From NCBI GenBank assembly GCA_039807445.1, contig JBDHRG010000183.1, positions 1-7,372 of the forward strand: a DNA stretch of 7,372 nt, given 5' to 3'. The notes under the pieces are model-generated. The model saw only the letters and a list, made by a program, of their open reading frames with translations. It was not told where the DNA came from and did no database searches. Position numbers and translations under genes: made by a program. The first letter of the stretch is position 1. Each line of letters starts with the position of its first letter. This DNA comes from JBDHRG01 sp039807445 (lineage in GTDB: Bacteria; Pseudomonadota; Gammaproteobacteria; Competibacterales; Competibacteraceae). Shown here one piece after another: positions 1-4,570 of the stretch.

Positions 1-473
1 TCGCCCTCGTGGCCGTACCACTTGGTCGCGGTCGAGGCGACGACGATCGACTGCGCGTCGATCATCTTGCCCATCACCCCGCCCGAGCTGTTGGCCGCCG
101 CCATCAGCACCGGGTTCAGCCCGAGCTGCTCGGCCGAGGTCTTCATGCAGCCCGCCGAACAGCACGTTGGCGGCGGTGTCGGAGCCGGTCAGCGCCACCC
201 CCAGCCAGCCGAGCATCGTGCCGAAGAACGGGTAAAGCACGCCGGTGTGCGAGAAGGCCAGCCCCAGCGTGGAGTCGAGCCCGGAGTAGCGCGTGGTGTA
301 GCCGAGCGCGATCATCGCCGCGATGGTGATCAGCGAGTAGCGCAGCATCCACAGCGTCTCGCCGTACACCTTGAGCAGCTCGCGCACGCGGTAGCCCCTC
401 CCCAGCCCCGACAGCAGCGCGGCGACGAAGATGCCGGTGCCGGTCGCCGACAGCAGGTTCAGCGTGTAGACCG

Positions 474-479
474 CCTTCT
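474..479. repeat. Left copy of 6-bp direct repeat flanking the insertion
   Basis: CCTTCT occurs here and again at 787-792, on either side of the lower-GC insertion. It behaves as a target-site duplication because keeping one copy restores the lldP frame. The match extends imperfectly: 471-479 and 784-792 agree at 7 of 9 positions, so the original duplication could have been 9 bp. Confidence 0.5.
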
Positions 480-490
480 GCTATCGAAAA

Positions 491-506
491 GGTGAACAAA
501 GGTGTT
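491..506 (+). repeat. Left inverted repeat of the insertion
   Basis: GGTGAACAAAGGTGTT matches the reverse complement of 738-753 at 15 of 16 positions. The left copy also contains its own stem, GTGAAC at 492-497 with GTTCAC at 504-509 around a six-base loop, which the right copy lacks. A second inverted pair further in (CCGTCTT at 530-536, AAGACGG at 714-720) suggests that the inverted repeat once extended over about 45 bp and has drifted. Confidence 0.7.
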
Positions 507-737
507 CACGCTTTTCTTCCTGCCCTGAACCGTCTTGAAGACCGTATTCATGTCTGACAGGCGTCACTTTCCCAACTGCAAACAGGCACTTCCTTGTTCC
601 TGCGGCAGTGTCCGCCGTTGCCGGACAGACTCGCCACGGGTAGGGCAGTTTCGGTTGCCAGCCTGGGTGAAGCACTCCAGACCGTAGCAGGACTGAGGTA
701 CAACGCAAGGCTGAAGACGGCTTCGTGCTTCCTTGCA

Positions 738-753
738 AACACCATTGTTCACC
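738..753 (-). repeat. Right inverted repeat of the insertion
   Basis: AACACCATTGTTCACC is the partner of 491-506 with one mismatch. About 33 bp of further insertion sequence lie outside it, against about 11 bp outside the left repeat. The inverted repeats are therefore subterminal and the element is asymmetric, or the left tip has been lost. Confidence 0.7.
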
Positions 754-771
754 ATCGCGCATATCTGGCTC

Positions 772-783
772 TATAAGAGACAG
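772..783. other. Tn5/IS50 mosaic-end-like 12-mer at the right border of the insertion
   Basis: TATAAGAGACAG is identical to the inner 12 bases of the 19-bp mosaic end used by Tn5 transposase. That end is related to the natural IS50 ends of the IS4 family, which begin CTGACTC or CTGTCTC when read from outside inward. It lies three bases inside the border set by the direct repeat. The outer seven bases of the mosaic end (AGATGTG) are not present; the window has ATCTGGCTC just upstream. The match is seen directly. Whether it is a native IS terminus or a trace of a tagmentation adapter cannot be decided from the sequence. Confidence 0.55.
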
Positions 784-786
784 GCT

Positions 787-792
787 CCTTCT
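787..792. repeat. Right copy of 6-bp direct repeat flanking the insertion
   Basis: CCTTCT here pairs with 474-479. A six-base repeat alone is weak evidence. Its value comes from coinciding with both borders where permease homology stops and resumes. Confidence 0.5.
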
Positions 793-1280
793 CCACGTGC
801 GCCACCACCGGCGGGCCCTTGGTGACCAGCTCGTGCAGCGTCGGGATCGGGTACTTCCACACCCACAGCCCGTCCATGAACTGCTTGAACGCCGGGATGC
901 CCCAGATGAACACCAGCACCGAGAGGATGGTCCACGGCAGCCAGGCGCGGAACACCTCGACGTGGCTGTAGCCGTGGTCGGCGCTGCGCGACTCGGCGCT
1001 CACCGCGACCTTGCTCGCCGCCCCGCCCACACCGAAGGCGGTCGAGGTCCAGATGTGCTTCGGGTGCCAGACCTTCGAGGAAGGCCGCCACCGCGAGCAT
1101 CGAGGCGATCGCCGCAACCACGTCCACCAGCCACGGGCCGTGGAAGTTCGACACCAGGAACTGCGGCAGCGCGAACGCGGCACCGGCCACCAGCACCGCC
1201 GGCCAGATACGGATTCGCCCACCGCAACGGAAAACGTCGGCGACATGACAACGACCTGGCCCGCACCCGTACCCGCTCGG

Positions 1281-1309
1281 TCGACAGGTGCACGGGCCCG
1301 TGGTAGGTT
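1281..1309 (+). promoter_or_regulatory. Candidate sigma70 promoter of the lldR-like gene
   Basis: TCGACA (1281-1286) matches the -35 consensus TTGACA at 5 of 6 positions. After a 17-bp spacer, TAGGTT (1304-1309) matches the -10 consensus TATAAT at only 3 of 6. The spacer contains a perfect 12-bp palindrome, CACGGGCCCGTG (1291-1302). The predicted transcript start would fall near 1316, inside the operator at 1313-1323, as expected for an autoregulated repressor. The weak -10 keeps the confidence modest. Confidence 0.35.
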
Positions 1310-1312
1310 CAG

Positions 1313-1323
1313 TGGTCTTACCA
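1313..1323. promoter_or_regulatory. FadR/LldR-type operator TGGTCTTACCA
   Basis: TGGT-CTT-ACCA is a perfect inverted repeat matching the TNGTNNNACNA pattern known for FadR-subfamily GntR regulators such as LldR and PdhR. It lies just upstream of the ribosome binding site of the GntR gene that follows, where binding would block transcription of that gene. A possible half-site, TGGTAGG, begins at 1301. In related loci such sites serve both the regulator and the divergent permease. Here the permease 5' end is gone, so autoregulation is the likely surviving role. Confidence 0.6.
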
Positions 1324-1338
1324 GCGGAGAAACACAGC

Positions 1339-2097
1339 GTGAAGGCGGTCAAGATCTCGGACGTGATCACCCATCAGATCGAGGCGATGATCCTCGACGG
1401 TGGTCTCAAGCCGGGCGATCGGCTGCCGCCGGAACGCGCGCTGGCGGCACGCTTCGAAGTGTCACGCCCCTCGCTGCGCGAGGCGATCAAAAAGCTCGAG
1501 ACGCGCGGTCTGGTCGAGACGCGCCGCGGCGGCGGCACCTACGTCTCGAACCTGCTCGACGCGAGCTTCACCAATCCGCTGACGGGACTGCTGCACAACC
1601 ACCCCGAGACGCTGTACGACCTGGTCGAGATGCGCCACGCGCTCGAGAGCGTCGCGGCGTACTACGCCGCGCTGCGTGCGACCGAGGAGGACCGCCGCAT
1701 GCTGCGCCAGCGCTTCGAGGCGATGGAAGCGGTCACGTGCGGCGACCGGCCGATCGACGCGGCGCAGGAAGCCAGGCTCGACACCGAGTTCCACATCGCG
1801 ATCGCCGAGGCGGCGCACAACGTGGTGCTGCTGTATATCATGCGCGGCCTGTTCAACCTGCTGCACAGCGGCATCTCGACGTCGCTGGTGCGGCTCTACA
1901 CCCGCCCCGGCAACGATGCGCTGATCCGCGATCAGCACCGGGCGGTGTTCGAAGCGATCATGGCCGGCGACGGCGAGCTCGCGCGCGCGCTGGCCAGCGA
2001 GCACCTGCTGTTCATCAAGCGCGAGCTGGCGCAGATCGACGACGAGGAGCGGCGCATCGAGCGCGCGCGCCGCCGGCTGCACGGCCTGGCCGACTAG
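1339..2097 (+). CDS. lldR: GntR family (FadR/FCD subfamily) transcriptional regulator, LldR-like
   Basis: This gene encodes a 252-residue DNA-binding repressor or activator, probably responding to L-lactate or a similar 2-hydroxy acid. The winged helix-turn-helix spans about residues 5-70, with the GntR signature L-P-P-E-R-A-L-A (29-36), S-R-P-S-L-R-E-A (42-49), then a wing ending G-G-G-T-Y-V (64-69). The FCD ligand domain covers about 90-235 and keeps the metal-binding set D148, H152, H200 and H222. The length is normal for the family. I choose the GTG start at 1339 because GGAGA (1326-1330) lies 8 bases upstream and the protein then begins at the family-typical point. An in-frame ATG at 1288 would add 17 residues and swallow the operator at 1313-1323. 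The lldP remnant on the opposite strand upstream supports the LldR assignment over PdhR or GlcC, but ligand identity is inferred. The gene shows no damage. Confidence 0.88.
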   Translation: MKAVKISDVITHQIEAMILDGGLKPGDRLPPERALAARFEVSRPSLREAIKKLETRGLVETRRGGGTYVSNLLDASFTNPLTGLLHNHPETLYDLVEMRHALESVAAYYAALRATEEDRRMLRQRFEAMEAVTCGDRPIDAAQEARLDTEFHIAIAEAAHNVVLLYIMRGLFNLLHSGISTSLVRLYTRPGNDALIRDQHRAVFEAIMAGDGELARALASEHLLFIKRELAQIDDEERRIERARRRLHGLAD

Positions 2098-2119
2098 CCC
2101 GCGAGCCGCGGCTCAGGGC
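2097..2119. terminator. GC-rich stem-loop between convergent lldR and pgsA
   Basis: GAGCCGCGGCTC (2103-2114) is a perfect palindrome. GCCC (2097-2100) and GGGC (2116-2119) can extend the stem with a small internal bulge. It overlaps the stop codons of both convergent genes, which are 15 bp apart, so it could act on transcripts from both sides. No run of T follows on either strand, so it is not a classical intrinsic terminator and may only stabilise 3' ends. Confidence 0.35.
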
Positions 2120-2679
2120 TTGCCGGGCTGCTTCAGCGCCGCCCACGCGGCCATCAGGTAGACGCACATCGACCACAGCGTCAGCGCCGCGGCCAGGTAC
2201 AGCAGCGCGCGCCCGAGCGCCTGGGTCGGCAGCCCGGCGAGCGGCTCACGGTAGATCAGCAGCAGCAGCGCCGCCATCTGCGCCGTGGTCTTCAGCTTGC
2301 CGACCATCGACACCGCGACCGCGGCGCGGTTGCCGACCTGCGCCATCCATTCGCGCAGCGCCGAGATCGCGATCTCGCGGCCGATGATGATCACCGCCGC
2401 GACCGCGACCCACGGCGAGGGGTCGGCGCGCACCAGCAGCACCAAGGCGGCGGCGACCATCAGCTTGTCGGCGACCGGGTCGAGGAAGGCGCCGAAGGCC
2501 GAAGCCTGCCCCAGGCGCCGGGCGAGGTAGCCGTCGAGCCAGTCGGTGGCTGCGGCGAAGGCGAACAGCAGGGTACAGATCAGGTTCGCTTGCGGCCACG
2601 GCAGGAAGAACGCGCCGACGAACACCGGGATCAGCGCGATGCGCAGCAGGGTCAGCAGGGTCGGGGTGGTCAGGGTCAT
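2113..2679 (-). CDS. pgsA: CDP-diacylglycerol--glycerol-3-phosphate 3-phosphatidyltransferase (PGP synthase)
   Basis: This inner-membrane enzyme (188 residues) joins CDP-diacylglycerol and glycerol 3-phosphate to make phosphatidylglycerophosphate, the committed step toward phosphatidylglycerol and cardiolipin. The CDP-alcohol phosphatidyltransferase motif D-G-x2-A-R-x8-G-x3-D-x3-D is complete: D49, G50, A53, R54, G63, D67 and D71, with the extra upstream D46. Hydrophobic segments near residues 7-27, 32-45, 74-84, 91-100, 132-142 and 155-180 fit a multi-pass protein. The N-terminal pattern T-P-T-L-L-T-L-L-R-I is typical of PgsA. The length matches the family. The start ATG lies 14 bp after the uvrC stop codon. 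The ribosome site is weak (a GAGG about 12 bases upstream), so translation coupled to uvrC is plausible. uvrC followed by pgsA is also the order in E. coli. Confidence 0.95.
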   Translation of the reverse strand: MTLTTPTLLTLLRIALIPVFVGAFFLPWPQANLICTLLFAFAAATDWLDGYLARRLGQASAFGAFLDPVADKLMVAAALVLLVRADPSPWVAVAAVIIIGREIAISALREWMAQVGNRAAVAVSMVGKLKTTAQMAALLLLIYREPLAGLPTQALGRALLYLAAALTLWSMCVYLMAAWAALKQPGKP

Positions 2680-2693
2680 CTGCAATGTCGGCC

Positions 2694-4514
2694 TCAACCG
2701 TCGGCGTGCAGCGCGTCGTAGATGCGTTGGGCCAGGGCCTTGCTGATGCCCTCGACGCGGGCGATGTCTTCGACGCCGGCGCGTGCCAGTTGCTGCAGGC
2801 CGCCGAACTGCTTCAGCAGGGCCTGGCGGCGCTTGGCGCCGATGCCGGCGACCCCCTCGAGCACCGAGGTGCGCCGCGCCTTGGCGCGGCGCTGCCGGTG
2901 GGCGGTGATCGCGAAACGGTGCGCCTCGTCGCGGATCTGCTGCACCAGGTGCAGCGCCGCGGAATCGGCCGGCAGTATAGAGGGGCGATCCGAACCGGAC
3001 AAGAAAAGCACTTCCAGCCCGGGCTTGCGGTCCGGCCCCTTGGCGATGCCGACCAGCCGCACCTCGGCGAGCTGCAGCTCTTCGAGTACCGCCTCGGCCT
3101 CGGCGAGCTGGCCCTTGCCGCCGTCGATCAACACGATGTCGGGCAGCGGCGCGTCTTCGTCGCGCAGCCGCGTGTAGCGGCGGCTCAGCGCCTGGTGCAT
3201 CGCGGCGTAGTCGTCGCCGGGGGTGATGCCCTCGATGTTGTAGCGCCGGTAGTCCGACTTGCGCGGCCCCTCGCCGTCGAACACCACGCACGCGGCGACC
3301 GTCGCCTCGCCGCGGGTATGGCTGATGTCGAAGCACTCGAGCCGCTCGGGAACCGCGTCGAGCGCCAGCGCCTCGGCCAGCGCCTCGAAGCGCCGGCGTA
3401 TGCCGGCGCGGCTCGAGAGTTGCGCGGCGAGCGCGTGCGCGGCGTTGCGGCGCGCCATCTCCAGCCAGCGCGCGCGCTCGCCGCGCACGCGCAAGCTCAG
3501 CTCGACCTTGCGCCCGGCGCGCCCGCTCAGCGCCGCGGCCAGCAGTTCGGCCTCCTCGGGCGCGTGGCTGACGATGACTTCGGCCGGCGGCTCGTGCGCG
3601 GCGTAGAACTGGGCCAGGAAGCCGCCGAGCACTTCGGCGGCTTCGGCCTGCGCCGGGATGCGCGGGAAGAACGCCTTGTTGCCCAGGCTGCGGCCGTCGC
3701 GGAAGAAGAACACCTGCACGCACGCCGCGCCGCCCTCGACCGCGCAGGCGACCACGTCGAGGTCGCCGCGCTCACCGCTGACGTACTGGCGCTCCTGGAT
3801 GCGGCGCAACTGCGCGATGCGGTCGCGGCACTCGGCCGCCTCCTCGAAGCGCAGCCGCTCGGCGGCCGCCTCCATCCGCGCGACCAGCGCATCGATCAGC
3901 TCGCTCGAGCGCCCCTCGAGGAAGCGCACCGCGTCGCGCACGTCTGCGGCATAGGCTTCGGACGAGATCATCGCCGTGCACGGCCCGCTGCAGCGCCTGA
4001 TCTGGTACTGCAGGCAGGGGCGGCTGCGGTTGGCGAAGAAGCTGTCTTCGCACAGCCGCAGCCGGAACACCTTCTGCATCAGCGTCAGCGTCTCGCGCAC
4101 CGCCTGCACCCCCGGGTAGGGTCCGAAATAGCGCCCGGGCGCGCCCCTGGCACCGCGGTGGAAGGCCAGCCGCGGGTAGTCGCCGGCCGACAGGTGGATG
4201 TACGGATAGCCCTTGTCGTCGCGCAGCAGCACGTTGTAGCGCGGCTGGAACTCCTTGATCAGCGTGCTCTCGAGGATCAGCGCCTCGGCTTCGGTGCGGG
4301 TGACGGTGACCTCGATCGCCGCGATCTGCGCCACCAGCGCGCGCACCTTGGCCGAGTCCGGACGGGCGCCGAAGTAGTTCGCCACGCGGCGCCTGAGGTT
4401 GAGCGCCTTGCCGACGTAGAGCACCTGCCCCGCGGCGTCGAGCATGCGGTAGACGCCGGGCAGCGTGGTCAGCGTGCGCAGGAAAGCCCGGGGGTCGAAC
4501 GCGGGGTCGGCCAT
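2694..4514 (-). CDS. uvrC: Excinuclease ABC subunit C
   Basis: UvrC (606 residues) makes both incisions beside a DNA lesion after UvrA/UvrB have marked it, in nucleotide excision repair. Domains in order: the GIY-YIG nuclease for the 3' cut (G20-V-Y22, Y33-V-G35, E82, N94); a cysteine cluster C155, C167, C175, C179 at the spacing of the four cysteines reported to hold an iron-sulfur cluster in E. coli UvrC; the UVR motif that contacts UvrB (about 203-240); the RNase H-like nuclease for the 5' cut with D396 (in C-F-D-I-S-H), D464 (in L-I-D-G-G-K-G-Q) and H532 (in R-D-E-A-H-R), matching E. coli D399, D466 and H538; and tandem helix-hairpin-helix DNA binding at about 551-606. All key residues are present and the length is normal. 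The ATG at 4514 places the protein start at the family position, although its ribosome site is poor. It lies 56 bp after the TPR gene and 14 bp before pgsA. Confidence 0.97.
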   Translation of the reverse strand: MADPAFDPRAFLRTLTTLPGVYRMLDAAGQVLYVGKALNLRRRVANYFGARPDSAKVRALVAQIAAIEVTVTRTEAEALILESTLIKEFQPRYNVLLRDDKGYPYIHLSAGDYPRLAFHRGARGAPGRYFGPYPGVQAVRETLTLMQKVFRLRLCEDSFFANRSRPCLQYQIRRCSGPCTAMISSEAYAADVRDAVRFLEGRSSELIDALVARMEAAAERLRFEEAAECRDRIAQLRRIQERQYVSGERGDLDVVACAVEGGAACVQVFFFRDGRSLGNKAFFPRIPAQAEAAEVLGGFLAQFYAAHEPPAEVIVSHAPEEAELLAAALSGRAGRKVELSLRVRGERARWLEMARRNAAHALAAQLSSRAGIRRRFEALAEALALDAVPERLECFDISHTRGEATVAACVVFDGEGPRKSDYRRYNIEGITPGDDYAAMHQALSRRYTRLRDEDAPLPDIVLIDGGKGQLAEAEAVLEELQLAEVRLVGIAKGPDRKPGLEVLFLSGSDRPSILPADSAALHLVQQIRDEAHRFAITAHRQRRAKARRTSVLEGVAGIGAKRRQALLKQFGGLQQLARAGVEDIARVEGISKALAQRIYDALHADG

Positions 4515-4570
4515 GCTCGCGGATGGGTGACTGGAAAGGATGTCGACTCCCTGGCTCAAAGCGGCTGCCC

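Larger units (their letters stand above)
480..786. mobile_element. Short non-coding insertion (MITE-like or IS remnant) inside lldP
   Basis: This segment of about 307 bp separates two adjacent in-frame pieces of lldP. Its G+C is about 54% by hand count over 481-780, against about 67% in the 60 bp before it. CCTTCT flanks it on both sides (474-479 and 787-792). Deleting the insertion plus one copy rejoins the permease as V-E-K-A-V-Y-T-L in frame, which fixes the borders to within a few bases. Imperfect inverted repeats lie near the ends (491-506 with 738-753, and 530-536 with 714-720), and a hairpin sits in the middle (609-627). The open frames inside (for example minus 762-481) have no start signal or recognisable domain, so I treat it as non-coding. 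Its size, palindromic layout and lack of a transposase fit a miniature inverted-repeat element or a deleted insertion sequence. The family is not identified. A sequencing-library artefact is an alternative because of the mosaic-end match at 772-783. Confidence 0.6.
1..1211 (-). pseudogene. lldP: L-lactate permease, degraded remnant (N-terminus missing, two frameshifts, insertion)
   Basis: The intact LldP family carries L-lactate (and glycolate) across the inner membrane. Read on the minus strand, 1211-1077 gives RIWPAVLVAGAAFALPQFL and a following membrane-like segment. 1075-787 gives KVWHPKHIWTST, AWLPWTILSVLVFIWGIP and GPPVVAHVEK. 479-146 gives AVYTLNLLSATGTGIF, YSGLDSTLGLAFSHTG and GWLGVALTGSDTAANVLFGG. 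144-1 gives AEQLGLNPVLMAAANSSGG and GKMIDAQSIVVAS. These are in the order of the LldP central and C-terminal blocks (compare SATGTAI, FLTGSDTSSN and TTGGVTGKM of E. coli LldP). Lesions: no family-like sequence before the R-I-W-P-A block, so perhaps the first 200 or more residues are gone; one extra base near 1076; one extra base near 144-145; and the 307-bp insertion at 480-786. The C-terminus, perhaps 30 residues, lies beyond the window edge. The family call is strong, and non-functionality follows from the lesions unless they are sequence errors. Confidence 0.88.

Noticed and set aside
9..499. Plus- and minus-strand open frames of 106-157 codons in the first 500 bases
   Set aside because: The lldP homology lies in a different minus-strand frame, and these frames show no family pattern.
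481..762. 93-codon minus-strand frame in the insertion, and a 60-codon plus-strand frame (594-776)
   Set aside because: Neither has a clear ribosome site or recognisable domain, and both run through the inverted repeats. They are more likely chance frames in a non-coding element.
1288..1338. Upstream ATG at 1288 as the lldR start
   Set aside because: It would place the operator and most of the promoter inside the coding region and add 17 non-family residues. The GTG at 1339 has a GGAGA at proper spacing.
1011..2387. Plus-strand frame of 458 codons across lldR
   Set aside because: It overlaps the well-supported lldR in another frame, is strongly arginine/alanine-rich, and begins inside the lldP remnant.
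4515..4570. Possible terminator or promoter between the TPR gene and uvrC
   Set aside because: I see no convincing stem with a T-run and no paired -35/-10 boxes in these 56 bp, so none is annotated.
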